The notes: generated by a model from the sequence alone, not told the origin. A stretch of DNA of 64,000 bases from Craspedostauros australis (GCA_026770025.1 JAMXDE010000005.1:372001-436000), one strand, 5' to 3'; counted from the stretch's first letter, positions 34,675-45,784 are shown. Numbers and translations: made by a program.

Positions 34675-35810
34675 GACCACGAGGATGACACAAGCAGGAA
34701 GCAGGTACCAACATGGATGCCATGGATGATGCTAGTATGGTGCAAAGTGACGCATTGCCTTTCAGTTGAGTCTGACGAAGGTAGGAGTGCGCAATGAGCA
34801 GTGCGCTGTGTACATGAATGTGCCTATGTATTTTTGTCTACTTCGTCACAGTGGGCACGCACGGGAGACTAGTGGAGAACCCGATTCACTGTCGAAGATA
34901 TACTGAGTGTGCCGGGTTAGGCGCATGCTCTATACGAATGGTATCGCATCGATTTTGTAGTATCATACTAAGGTACTCAATGCATGGTATACACAGAGGA
35001 GCTCGAAGAGAGTTCAGAGGTCGCAGACATTTCAACCCACGTCATCATGTCCAGCAACTTGACAACCTGTCAGGCTTGCCGGGAACGTCATTGCGAAGGA
35101 GTCTCTCCAAAATTGCCGCGGCTCCCAAAACACTGAACGGCAACCAACCGAACTGCGAGCCGGCAAGGTGCTGCAAACTCGTGCGAGCGGAGTAGTACGT
35201 GCTCATTTCGACGTTACGGGCGTTAGTTCGAGTCGAAACTGTGATGACGTGATTCTTCTTGTCGTTAAGTGCATGGCAACGTCGCATGTTCCATGTTGAG
35301 TGACATCGTCAAGTTCACGAGTGGTTGGACAGACTTTTTATTTGATGTCTTCGTCCCACCCGGTTCAGATCGATACTGATTCTCACGGTTTTTTTCGGTC
35401 GCAGAAGCGTGTTTGCCAATCCGTTTCGAAAGTGTGCATTTGGGACGCTCGTCGTGTGATGAAAATGAAGTGCACTGTATTTACGTTTTGCATCGCGTGT
35501 TGCCACACAACACGGCAGAGAGTCTTTCGTCGCTCATGCGATCCTTTTGCGCTGGTTCGATTCTCGCTTTGTTTTCCGTTCTGCACTGCGCGTTTTTGTT
35601 GAGTGACCTTGTGTCATACTCCTCTACATCCATCACAACATCATGTGCACTGCATACTCTACGCACACCCTACTATTCTACTCTGCATGATGTTGCTTTT
35701 CTGCATAATAATAACTCAGGGATTACATTATAAATGTGCTCTGTAGGCTTTACCCTCGCCTCCACCGGCCCCGTAGGACCAAGCTTCGAGCGAGCCGTCG
35801 GATACCCCAA
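34675..35810. other. Region between copia and LINE remnants
   Basis: No gene was recognised. The right end (about 35700-35810) is probably the 3' UTR of the LINE fragment. Confidence 0.5.
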
Positions 35811-36963
35811 TCATTTCAGACCAAGCCAGCTGCTCATAAACCTTCTCTTGTTCTCCATGGTGCGCGCCCGTTGCTGGGCCGACACCTTTGCTCGAACTTC
35901 CGTCATGTTGAGCATCCACTGTCGCATCTGCGACTCCGTTGCGTATTCCATAAGGTGCCCCTCTTGAAGTAGGGCCATTTTTGAATCCGTCATGTCCTGG
36001 CTAACTCCACTGGTCATCCGCCGCACCTGTCTTCGAAGGTCCGACAGGGACGGATTCTGATCAGCGTCGTGCACTTTCTCGTTGCGTGACACCCAAACGC
36101 TCCATGGCACCTTCCAGATCCATCGCACCACCTCCTTCATCAACGCGAGATCGTCAGGAAACCGGCACTCGTTGCGCTCCATCCATTGAGCCTGTTGTCG
36201 TCGCCATTCTTTGTGTAGAAAGCCCAGCATTAGCGGGTACCAACCGACACTGCCTTGAGGACTGGATGTGACCTGTCCGCGTCGCCAGCGAACCAAGCCA
36301 ACACGCATGTTAGCCACCAGCCTCGGAGCCGTACCGATGGACACCATCCTGTCGAGCAGAGCTTCTGTCGCGGTGTTCCAGGTGTCTTCGTGCTCTCTGC
36401 ACCGCAGAACATGCTTTGTAGTCTCCTCAGAACCGCAGAAGGAACATTTTGCACTCTCCTGCTGTCCCATCTATTTCATCTTGCGACCAACTCCAACGAA
36501 CCCGGACGACCATTTGGTCACGAATTTCGCTACCTCCCGATTGCCTTTAGCAGCCCGTGCACCTTGATAACCTTCCCAGTCAACACCTCGGGCGTCCTCC
36601 ATACTCCAGCCAAACTTCCTAGCCCAGTAGGCTAGGGTGGCCGTGGATTGCAAGGTCTTGTATACCTCCTGCTGTCCCACGTGCGAGTAGTGCTCCTTGT
36701 TGATCACCAAAGTCCATCGATTCGTCACCGACCGCCAGCGCTTGACTCGCCACCGGAGAACCGTCGTTTCCCAGAACGCCTTGGCTCGCTTGTCGCACTC
36801 AACGTTCAACTGTTCCAATTGAGTAAGTGGTTTTCCTTTGTCGTCCTGGTGTCCCTGCACCCACACCCATTTCAGATTAGCACGGATGCTTCGCCGTAGA
36901 CGTCGGATCTCCACAAGAATGTCCCAGTCCTTTTTGCTTGGGCTCATGAATTCCTCCTGCGCT
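35811..36963 (-). mobile_element. LINE-type retrotransposon 3' fragment (RNase H plus CCHC region)
   Basis: On the minus strand, 36963-36471 reads as the end of an RNase H domain (LKWVWVQGHQDDKG, then NVECDKRAKAFW). It is followed after one in-frame stop (36471-36473) by a CSFCGSEETTKHVLRC zinc-knuckle-like segment and a conserved helical tail ending at 35811. This combination is typical of the C-terminus of diatom non-LTR reverse transcriptase ORFs. The upstream RT part is missing: the fragment is cut exactly where the LTR-like repeat begins at 36964. Non-functional 5'-truncated copy. Confidence 0.75.
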
Positions 36964-37536
36964 TGTTGGAAGGCTCCACGCACGGAGAATTGGTGGTAGT
37001 CACACTCTTTCACAAAGTGTTTCTGTTACTGTTACTGTTACTGGAATCGATTGTTGATGAGCGAGTGTGCGGAATGAGATGATCAAGATGCTCTCTTGAT
37101 CCATCTCTTCCTTGCTCTCATTGCTGGTGCAATACTCTTGCACCTCCATGCACATTGCTCTCCTGTTGCTTGTTGATGTTGACTTGATTTTTGTGTTGTT
37201 GTTTCTCTCTCGTTGTCTCGTCGTTGTTTCGTTCTCGGGTTTTGTTGAATCTGATGATTGATGGAATCTGATGGATTATCTAAAACATATTTCATTCTCT
37301 GTAGACCTGGTAGGTAAGGCCTTGAGGTGATGCCACATGTGTTGGATACTGTGGTATCCGCTGGTATCGCGGTATCCTGGTATTGTAGTATCGTAGTATC
37401 CTTGTGGTATCGTGGTGGTATCGTGGTGGTATCGTTGTGACGTCATTAGTTTTGGGTCGTGATTCTGCCGCCAAATATTCTTGATGGCACGCAAGTGTGA
37501 CTGATGCATACACATCCGAATACACACATTCCGACA
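36964..37536 (-). mobile_element. Solo LTR-like repeat, second family, copy 2
   Basis: 573 bp with TGTTGGAAGGCTCC and ACACACATTCCGACA ends, matching 13916-14487 along its length. It lies against the truncated end of the LINE fragment, so it inserted into or recombined within that element. Confidence 0.7.
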
Positions 37537-39192
37537 ATGTTGTCCATCTCGAGGTCAAGCCCAAGGGTGTCATTGCTCCCGGAAAGGGACACAATGCATT
37601 GGAAACTCGCGCCGAACGGATCACCAATGAAATGGACCCCAGGACTGAATCTGGATCAGAAGGGACAGTCGTATGCAGGATGGCCGCTGATGCATGCGTG
37701 GGGATGTTCGCAAGCTCTCCAAGTGGCAAAGGCATGCGCGCTGCAATCTTGCTGCAGTCACGGGATGGAGCTCGCGTTGCAGGATAGGAAGCACAGCCGG
37801 GATGGCAACTGCATCGGGTTGATGTTCCTGAAGGACAAGGTTGTACATGTTAGACTTGAGGAATTGGTGGTAACGTAGGGGAGAACGTGTCCTTCTGCAA
37901 TTGATCAGATCGAGAAGGGGGCGTTCACTGGAAGTCTGTTGGAAACTCGAATGTTATTACAAACTTAGGAGTTGTGAGCTTACTCTCTGACCTCTGTTCA
38001 TGTCCATGCCTCTGCTCTTGCATTCCTCTGTTCTGCAAGCATCGGATAGGATCTTTACATCACTTCAGGTTCAACTGGTTTGGGTCAGTAGCTATCTCAC
38101 AGTATCGTTCTTGTATCGAGGTACCTTTTGTCTGATACCCAGTACCTTGGTACTTCTTTAGTTTCGTTTCTCGTCGAGCTATTTGCTCGTAATGTGACCA
38201 TTTCATGGTTCGTGTTGGTTCAGGATACGATTCATACGCACAACTAAGCTCGAACACGAGAGAGAGCTGTGCGGAATAAAGCATAATGCTAATAGTACAG
38301 GAGCTGCGGCCCTGGCGATCGCTCCTGAGCGTTGTAGTGAGCCTTGTCAATGGTGAAATGGGCCGTTGTTTTCACTTGGCCCGTGGATACGTTGTTCTAC
38401 TCAATGTTGAACGCTGTAGCAGTGTATCCCAGGAAAACGCCATCACGGGAGTGCTGATGCAGCTTTGCCCTTGGCTGTCCAGGTTTGCACGCAAACATCC
38501 TGGAGCCAAGAGCCCGTAGGTGTACAAGATCAGGACTCTACCATGGTAGGCCTCATGTGGCATGTGGCAACAGGCGAGTGCCATAGTCGCTTCTTCAAAT
38601 ACATGGAATGCCACACAGCATTGCATGTATTGCGGCGATAGGCCACTTGAGAAGAGAAGCCCGCTGATGATGCTGTGGCATGCGTTAGTGGAGTAGTTTG
38701 ATGGATGGCTTCATTGGTGTGTTCATGCCATGACAGTGTCTCATGGTCGTTGACAACGCTGTCAATACCAAACTGCACAGTGTTCCTCTACTCAGCACAC
38801 ATTGAGCATATGGTCGATGGCCACAATGCCGTCGTTGTTGGCGACAATGTTGACCTGCGCCCCTGGTTGGCTTGCTGTGGTGGACGTAATTGCCTTTGTT
38901 TTTCTTATATCTGTTGCTAACGGTGTTATTGGGGCGAATGTGTTGGTGCACTCAACACCTCTCGCCAAACGATGTGTTGGATTTGTTTGGTTTTGAGGCT
39001 TTGCGGGAGCAAAACACTGTCTGTCCGTATGTACGTGTGCATACGTCATGACGATGAGACGAAATGATTGGACAACACAATTTGATAGTGACGTATGACG
39101 AATGTCAATGACAAAAGATGAGAACAATTTGGAAATTTAAAATTTGAAATTGAAACGTTCACATCAATCAGGAGTACAAATTACGTAAAATT
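37537..39192. other. Unassigned sequence within the C-C' interval
   Basis: A plus-strand stretch at about 37537-37787 has some coding character (VVHLEVKPKGVIAPGKGH) but no recognised domain. The rest (38-39.19 kb) shows no gene and becomes A+T-rich after 39110. Confidence 0.4.
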
Positions 39193-39881
39193 TTGCCATA
39201 CATGAAGAAGGACGTTTTGGGGATTGCGCGAGCCGATATTCGAAATGATCACTCTCGCTTTGGATTGATGACGATCGGATGGGCTCCGCGATTGCTTCTT
39301 CCCCAGCACACTCACTTCAATCCAGCAGACTGCATCTCATTGTATGCTTCAAAAATGATCCACTTCAGATACTGGAGACAGTTTCTTCAACAAGGGTTGG
39401 ATTGAACCACTGGGATCGTACAACGTGAACAAGGGCATTCCCAACAGTCCAACAGGGTCATCCACTGGGGTGATGATGCCAACGCCACTCTCCATCATCG
39501 CCGTGCTCTTTGAGTGGGGCATAGACTGGGCCACCACTCGTGCAGGAGCGGTTATTCCTCCCCCATGCACTATATTGAGCCAACCCAAACAAAGATGAGC
39601 GTTGGAAGAGCAGCAGAAGCACTTGGAGCAGTTGTGCACGGTGGCTGCTTTGTTTCGCGACGTTGAGTGTGTCGCAAAATTATGTCGTCTGCCCGTGAGT
39701 ACGTTTCATTCACGAATGTTTGGCCCAAAATCGAGTTCAAGAGGGTCTCGGATCCGTGAACCAACCAGAAATGTACCGAATCAGTCTCATTGACAAAAAC
39801 TTGCAAGACAAGGAACAACGCAAAAAACGCACTCACAAAGGCCCTATTAGAGGTAGCTTGGCCATGTTCATCACCTCATAA
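39193..39881 (+). pseudogene. Decayed gene of unknown mobile-element family next to inverted repeat C'
   Basis: Successive plus-strand stretches read like one protein but in changing frames, with segments such as DVLGIARADIRNDHSRFGL, GDSFFNKGWIEPLGSY, ALEEQQKHLEQLCTVAALF and NQPEMYRISLIDKNLQ. The last ends within the right inverted repeat C'. It is broken, with a few breaks, although some could be introns. Position and orientation suggest it is the gene of the large inverted-repeat element. No known domain was recognised. Confidence 0.5.
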
Positions 39882-40037
39882 CTTTATAACCAATGCCCGG
39901 ACTCACTGCCTAGCACCTTTCCCTTATTACCAATGTGTTAAATTATACATGGTTAAATTTTAGTCTCCATAGGAGCCCATTTTTTCAAAATCCTGCCGTG
40001 GTCGTACGGTCATTGGCTGACGTGGGTCGCAAAATGA
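39876..40037 (-). repeat. Long inverted repeat C', right arm
   Basis: Reverse complement of 27417-27584, with scattered mismatches and small indels. Confidence 0.8.
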
Positions 40038-40090
40038 CATGATTCGACGGCCATGGAGAGTCGTCGTGATGGCGTCAATTCCTCCCTTTA

Positions 40091-40243
40091 GGAGCCACCC
40101 GAGTGAGTCGACCAACACTTTGAAATGGACATTCTAACTTTTCATCTGCGATATCCAAACCAAGCACATATACGTAATCCCTATAATCTGATTATACATA
40201 ATTAACCGTTACATTTTTTTTAGATCCTTATTTTAAGTTTTAT
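40091..40243 (-). repeat. Long inverted repeat A', left arm
   Basis: About 150 bp; reverse complement of 45953-46107 (shared core AAACCAAGCACATAT in this orientation). It flanks the large D-D-E ORF on the left and lies only 54 bp from repeat C'. Confidence 0.8.
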
Positions 40244-40749
40244 GGAGTGATCTATGTATGTATAGCAGTCACGTTGGTCCAACAGCACAAAACTCGTTGT
40301 TGTTGGTAGAAGGTTCTATGCTGTTCTAGTGTATTTATCGTGAGGTGATCAGTCACGGACATGCTTCCGAAGGTGTCAGTCGTTTGGTACGCGTTAATTA
40401 CACGTTAGCATGTGGCACCTGATTCCACATTCTGCTCGTCACAAAACACATGACACAAAACACATCACACAAAACACATCATCGCCATCATTTCGCAAAT
40501 TTGTGCCACACTTCGGCTCCATTCACAACTTGCCTCGCCAATGCCCTGCACACTCGCCCTTTCGCTCCATGCTAGTTCTCGTTGGAGTAGTAGTAGTAGT
40601 AGGGTGTTGTTATTGTTGTTGTCGTTGTTGTTGTTGTCAACGAATGGTCGACCATTCATCGTTTGCTCTCCTTCCTCACTTCATCTCAACCTGTGCTGTT
40701 CATCACATCCAACCAGCTAACAACCATACTCAACACCAACAACTACATC
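40244..40749. other. 5' region of the D-D-E ORF
   Basis: It contains ACAAAACACAT tandem repeats (about 40441-40482) and a GTTGTT run near 40610-40640. The in-frame Met at 40663 lies in Thr/Asn-rich UTR-like sequence. Confidence 0.5.
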
Positions 40750-43542
40750 ATGCCTATCTCTACCCCTACCAAGGCCCTCTCCAAAGATGCTAACCCCTCT
40801 GCCCGTAAGAAACCGCGTTCTGCTCGCCTTGCATCTGCTCCTCCTGCCGACTCCAAGGGAAACTTGCTCCCTACCGCGGAGCAACTGTTGCCTGACAAGC
40901 CATTCGCTGCGTTGAGGAAGCCAACCACCATCACGCAAGTGATCGATGTAAAGCCAATGCTCGCAGCGGATGGCGGCCTCGTCCCGAACGGTACGCATGC
41001 GCACGCTCGCGTGCTGCATGTGTTCGTTCACATCCTCGATGACAACGGAGGCGTCTTTGACGACTCCAACGTCAAGGTGCGATCTGAGGGACGAGGTGTC
41101 GGCGATGGAACAGCGGTGAGCGTTATCTTGAACGCGCCACCCCTGCCTGCTGCAGCTGATGTTGCTCCGCCTGTCGAGCCTACCCTACCAGCAAGGCTTC
41201 CCCGGCGCTGCAATGCTGTTGTTGCTGGGGGCTACGCAGATGCCTCTGGCGATAGCGACAGCACATACAACGACAACGGCAAGGAGGAACGGGCGCGTGC
41301 CAGCAGGAACAGGAGAGGAGGTCAGTTCGGGTACAATCCGGAAGAGGCGGGAAACTGGAGGCGTGATGCCATCGTTCGTGCGATGGCAGCTCTTGGATCT
41401 AACCTAGATCCAAAACTGTTGCAACTGATGCCGAAAAAAGGGTTCGTCCTCGCAGGCAGCCACGATCGGACCATCTGGAGCTATGTGAAACAGATGTGGA
41501 ACGTTGTATCATCCGCGCTTTGGACAGTGCTGCTGCCAGAAGAGGACGTGCCAACTCGTCAGATGGAACAGGTGGTTGCATTCGTGCGTGGCAACGTGGA
41601 TCTTCCGCCAATCATGTTGACATCCAATCTGTACACCCTGGGCTTGCTCGGAGAAACTCAATCATCCCGCGCGGTGAGAGCTGCTTTGGCCATGTCTGCG
41701 CCACATGCACTGTGCACTGCCATCCTCGAAAAACGCGCGCAAGAACTGTCTGACGAACAGAAGACTCGTATGCTTCCCAAACGCAACATCATCACACATA
41801 GCCAGGTATGCACCTTGCGTCGCTACTACGACATGTTGAGCTATGGCGAAACCATCTCACCGCCAGTTCTTCAGTATCGCGTGCGTGCTTGCGACCTGTC
41901 TGGCGTGGTGTCCTTCCTCATGACAACAACAACATACAAGGCAGGGTTAAGTCACATGGTACAGTATGGTGGAATTGAATTTGAGAATGTCCCGGTGTTC
42001 GATCGTGGCAGCACCACCATCCAAGAATTATTCGACATGTACTCTTCCACTACCAATACTCCGGTTGGGATGCCTGCTTTCACCACCATGACCCACCTCC
42101 TCACACGCAAAAGCAAGATCAAGACAGGCCTCTCTTCCTTCGAAAGCTACTTCTGGATGGCAACGGAGAAACTCAAACAGGCAATTTCGCGCCTAGTAGA
42201 CCTACTGAAGGCTAAGTATGAAGCAGATGGGGAGGACCAAAACGATGCCGCTGTGGATGCCAATGACAAGTATCAGCACCAGAACAATGAGCCTGATGAT
42301 GTCATCACACAGCATGTGCGCACAGCCGATTCTCTCTTGCATGCGCTCGAACTGCTTGTGGTGTTCGTTAAATGGGAATTCACCGCGTCCCACATGCAGC
42401 TTCAGTGCGACGATCCAATGCACTCGGCCACGTTCGCTCTCACCACCAAAAAGGAGAAGAAGAAGGCATCAACCACATCGACCAATCAACGCAAAGCACG
42501 CACCAACAAACACAAGAGCAAGAAGAAAACCACTGTCACAAATGACACTTCTCCCACCACTGCAAGCGAACAACCACGTAAAGTATGCAACCGTTGTGGA
42601 GCAGCAATGCGATTTGTGAATGATCGTTTTGTTCCTTTTGTCAAAATGCTTAAGGACAACGAACTCACAGAACACAAAGACGAATTGCAATCAATGCTTG
42701 CAGCGGCCCCGGGATTCGCCAACGAAATTGTTAACTACATGGCTCACAAAGTGCGTGCCAAAGTGCAATTTGGACAAATCGCCTTTTATCAATCCCAGCT
42801 CAACGAAAAGCCTGAAAGAGCCTATGTGGTACTCGACCATAAGCAAAAAATTCTACCGACAGGCCAAGGCGAAGCCCAACAAGAATACTGGGGGAAGAAG
42901 GGGATGTCACTGCTTGGGGCAATGGTCATCACGTGTCGCAACGACATTTTTACTTATCGGTTCATCGACATTGTGGTCGATGGAAGACCGACGCAAGACA
43001 CACTTCAAGTTGGTGGACTGCTGGAGATCGTGCAAAAAAAGGTCAAAGACATTCATCCATCCGTGACTGAAATCATCCTACAGAGCGATAACGCGTGTTG
43101 TTTCGCCAGTCACGAGCACATCGCGCTCATCACGTCCAAACTCAACAAGAACCTTGTGACACGAAACGCGGCCAAAATCATTGCGTGGATCTACACGGAG
43201 GCCCAAACCGGTAAGAGCATGCTGGACACCCACTTCGCGTACATCACACGTGTACTGCGAAAATACGTGCAAAGTGGCAAGGACATCAAGACCCCTTTCC
43301 AAGTCTTCCTCGCGCTCCAAGCCGGTAACATCGCAGGCACGACAACGGTACTTGTCAACGCGGCGCTCCTGGCAGGCAACATCACCACGCTGCCTGGTGC
43401 ACCAAAACGACGATTCCGCGCAAGTGGGCAACAGGTACGCATGACTCACGAGGTGAAGTACGACAATGACCAGGCGCGGTTGGTGGCTGCATCTGGAATC
43501 ACGGAAGATGTTGTGGTGAAGAGCACCGAATGGGGAGGGTGA
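40750..43542 (+). CDS. Transposase-like protein with apparent D-D-E triad
   Basis: The single-exon frame of 930 residues starts at MPISTPTKALSK. The N-terminus is basic and Ala/Pro-rich; residues ~220-520 are helical; a Lys-rich linker (about 585-610) leads to KVCNRCGAAM, possibly half of a zinc motif. The C-terminal core has three acidic residues in conserved-looking contexts: Asp696 (VVLDHKQK, followed by YWGKKGMSLLGAMVI), Asp780 (LQSDNACCF) and Glu817 (TEAQTGKSMLD, with Asp826). I recall a similar DHK...FGK-G...SDNA...TEAQTGKS..D pattern from uncharacterised mobile-element proteins of protists and animals. Inverted repeats A/A' flank it. DNA transposase is the best guess; a captured host gene is unlikely. 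Confidence 0.65.
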   Translation: MPISTPTKALSKDANPSARKKPRSARLASAPPADSKGNLLPTAEQLLPDKPFAALRKPTTITQVIDVKPMLAADGGLVPNGTHAHARVLHVFVHILDDNGGVFDDSNVKVRSEGRGVGDGTAVSVILNAPPLPAAADVAPPVEPTLPARLPRRCNAVVAGGYADASGDSDSTYNDNGKEERARASRNRRGGQFGYNPEEAGNWRRDAIVRAMAALGSNLDPKLLQLMPKKGFVLAGSHDRTIWSYVKQMWNVVSSALWTVLLPEEDVPTRQMEQVVAFVRGNVDLPPIMLTSNLYTLGLLGETQSSRAVRAALAMSAPHALCTAILEKRAQELSDEQKTRMLPKRNIITHSQVCTLRRYYDMLSYGETISPPVLQYRVRACDLSGVVSFLMTTTTYKAGLSHMVQYGGIEFENVPVFDRGSTTIQELFDMYSSTTNTPVGMPAFTTMTHLLTRKSKIKTGLSSFESYFWMATEKLKQAISRLVDLLKAKYEADGEDQNDAAVDANDKYQHQNNEPDDVITQHVRTADSLLHALELLVVFVKWEFTASHMQLQCDDPMHSATFALTTKKEKKKASTTSTNQRKARTNKHKSKKKTTVTNDTSPTTASEQPRKVCNRCGAAMRFVNDRFVPFVKMLKDNELTEHKDELQSMLAAAPGFANEIVNYMAHKVRAKVQFGQIAFYQSQLNEKPERAYVVLDHKQKILPTGQGEAQQEYWGKKGMSLLGAMVITCRNDIFTYRFIDIVVDGRPTQDTLQVGGLLEIVQKKVKDIHPSVTEIILQSDNACCFASHEHIALITSKLNKNLVTRNAAKIIAWIYTEAQTGKSMLDTHFAYITRVLRKYVQSGKDIKTPFQVFLALQAGNIAGTTTVLVNAALLAGNITTLPGAPKRRFRASGQQVRMTHEVKYDNDQARLVAASGITEDVVVKSTEWGG

Positions 43543-43543
43543 G

Positions 43544-44257
43544 TTGGGTGTCATCGATTGTAGAACGTTCACGTCCGACAAGCTGCCGATCACGTCCGAA
43601 TCATTCAGGAAGACGGACAAGACGCGAAAACTCGGGCGCACAGCGGCAGAGAGCAAGGGGCTTGCGTTCGGCAAGGCCCTCCAAGACGGACAACAACACC
43701 TGCCATCCGATCACACCACAGCGCTACAAGACCAGACCGCAGAAACCGAACACCCTCCACTCGCAGTGCCAGGCTGGGCGAGCAAAACTACGCGCAAACC
43801 AGCGGAACTACCAGACTACATCGCGGACAAGTTGAAGGACATCAGTGAAGCGTCCGCGAAGGACCCGAAAAACAGACCATCCGAACACGAAGCACACGAA
43901 CAATTGATGGCGGACGAAAAAGCAAAAACTGACTGGTACGTGCAACTGCACGCAAATCCCATGCGCGTCAAAGCGTCGCTGTCTGCAGCGTACAACGCCA
44001 AGCAACGCAAACAAAAGAAGGAGGCTGCCCTCATCAAGACAAAAACCAACACAACAAGCAAAGCAACAGCAACAGCACCTGCACCTGCAATCGTGGCGAC
44101 CCACAATACGCCAGCTGCAACAGAGGAGGAACGAAGAGAAGAAGAGTTGCAGAGAGAGGAAGAGGAATGGGAGAATCAGAGGTGGTGTGATGCTCACACA
44201 ATGAAGGTCCATGCAGAAAGTGAGGCTGTGTTGGGTGATGAGACGGAAATTTTGTGA
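43544..44257 (+). CDS. Second ORF after the D-D-E protein, basic/acidic tail
   Basis: This frame starts at the base after the stop of the preceding ORF and reads 237 residues. It opens with DCRTFTSDKLPITSESFRKT and ends in a Glu/Arg-rich tail. It may be the C-terminal part of the same transposase in another frame, or a separate small protein. The stop lies about 10 bp from the left terminus of the 1.5 kb TIR element at 44268, so the natural 3' end of the gene may have been disturbed by that insertion. Confidence 0.5.
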   Translation: MGVIDCRTFTSDKLPITSESFRKTDKTRKLGRTAAESKGLAFGKALQDGQQHLPSDHTTALQDQTAETEHPPLAVPGWASKTTRKPAELPDYIADKLKDISEASAKDPKNRPSEHEAHEQLMADEKAKTDWYVQLHANPMRVKASLSAAYNAKQRKQKKEAALIKTKTNTTSKATATAPAPAIVATHNTPAATEEERREEELQREEEEWENQRWCDAHTMKVHAESEAVLGDETEIL

Positions 44258-44267
44258 TGGCTGTGCG

Positions 44268-45784
44268 TCACCGCGATAACACGAGTTGTGGAGTTTTGTG
44301 GGGGCAGACCATGCTACTAAAACGAGTCTAGAGACCATCCAAAAAGCACATCCAATATCTGCTTGTCATGCTATATCTCAACAACACATCATCTAAAATT
44401 GAAGCTAATCATCGCGTTCAGATGCCTGACTATCTGTTAATCAGAATATTGAAGTTTAATTGATATTGAAGCTGTTTTTATTTTCATGCTGATCCACCAC
44501 ACAATTGTGTGGTGGATTCACAAAATTCTCGACCAAGCAATGTTGCCCTCCAATCAGCACCCATGATCATCATCATCATCCTGGTATTTTGATAAACTGC
44601 GCACCATAATGGCTTGGTATTCCCCCCATCTATCCACTCCGTGAAGATGGGCCACAGATACCCACATGACATGGCCCAAAGTGTCTCTGCAGTAAAAAGA
44701 GCGTTGTCAAAAAACCATTCGCAATCTGGATGCGGTGCGGATACGGATACATACCTCATTCATCCAATCCTTGCAGCCCCTCCACGTGGTCCTCGTGCAT
44801 TATCATACTCCCTGGCGACACGCTGATGCATCCAGAATGGGCTGGGCATGTGTGCTCCCAAAGATACACCTCCATTTGGTGATGCCATTGAATTTTGGGG
44901 GCACCCACCACCAACAACCATTCGACGGATATGGTGGGGTGCTGCCTCTTGTAGACCGTCTCCGCGACGGACACTTCGCGAGGTGGATCTTCGGGCGATG
45001 CCGCACGCATCTTGTATGGGTGGCTTGGTGATTGTGTGAGTTGGCAATGGTGCCCTGCACAGCCAAAGCCACATGATGGAAGCCCCACGACACACCGCGA
45101 AAATTCTTGTCCTCCACTATTTCCTCCGCGCGGAGGCCTTCCCGGTCCTCCCCGAGCCTGAAACTTCGTGGGAATCTTGATCTTGGCCTCCTGGAGCCAT
45201 CCTGCCCATCCATAGGCGTTGGGGTGGGTTGTGTATGGAGTACACCGGCCATATGTAACGAGGCAATCTGGTGCGAAATTGTGACGTTTGATCTGGGGCC
45301 TGCAACGGCCCCAAATCAAGCGCTCTCGCGACCCCCTCTCGTCCACCCACCAACGGCTGCATCGCGGTGACGGCGATGTGCTTGGATTTGTCATTGGACC
45401 GCTGGTTGGTGCGGCGCAGTGATTGCCGTTGGACCGCCATTGTGGCGTTTTTTGGTGTTCCGCCATTGTCATGTTGTTGTTTTTTGGAGTCTGGCACTCT
45501 CAACCAGTCGGACAAACTGGGGGATAAGGTAATTGCAAACACCTAACCAAAATGCACGAAAGAAGCATGACACAAAACACTTCCGGAGTACCAATGCAAC
45601 TCGACCATTCCGTCACGACGAAACGTGGCTGATGCTGCTTCGCATCGTGCTGTGATTGGTGGTTCATGACGCAGCAGCCAGTCTGGTGACGTAGATGACG
45701 GATCAGACAGGCACAGGGTAGAATGGATGCAAACGCGCACTCGCCGCTTCTCCCAAAAACTCTACAACTAGCGCTATCGTGGAC
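44268..45784. mobile_element. TIR element E1, short relative of the 58-63 kb element
   Basis: Ends share an imperfect ~26 bp inverted repeat (CGCGATAACACGAGTTGTGG on the left, matched in reverse on the right). Both ends and most internal sequence match the larger element at 58132-62887: E1 corresponds to its left ~1.2 kb plus its last ~200 bp. The transposase region is absent, so E1 is a non-autonomous deletion derivative. A minus-strand ORF is retained. It sits between the D-D-E ORF and repeat A. Confidence 0.75.
44756..45472 (-). CDS. Conserved passenger ORF of the E1/E2 elements, unknown function
   Basis: 238 residues from MTMAEHQKTPQWRSNGN. Its central part (RLIWGRCRPQIKR, then GGPGRPPRGGNSGGQEFSR) aligns with minus-strand sequence at 58.8-59.35 kb in the larger element at the protein level, despite nucleotide differences. 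That suggests it once evolved as a protein. Further homologous minus-strand sequence continues in another frame at 44484-44759 (TEWIDGGNTKPLWCAVYQN). No domain was recognised. Confidence 0.45.
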   Translation of the reverse strand: MTMAEHQKTPQWRSNGNHCAAPTSGPMTNPSTSPSPRCSRWWVDERGSRERLIWGRCRPQIKRHNFAPDCLVTYGRCTPYTTHPNAYGWAGWLQEAKIKIPTKFQARGGPGRPPRGGNSGGQEFSRCVVGLPSCGFGCAGHHCQLTQSPSHPYKMRAASPEDPPREVSVAETVYKRQHPTISVEWLLVVGAPKIQWHHQMEVYLWEHTCPAHSGCISVSPGSMIMHEDHVEGLQGLDE

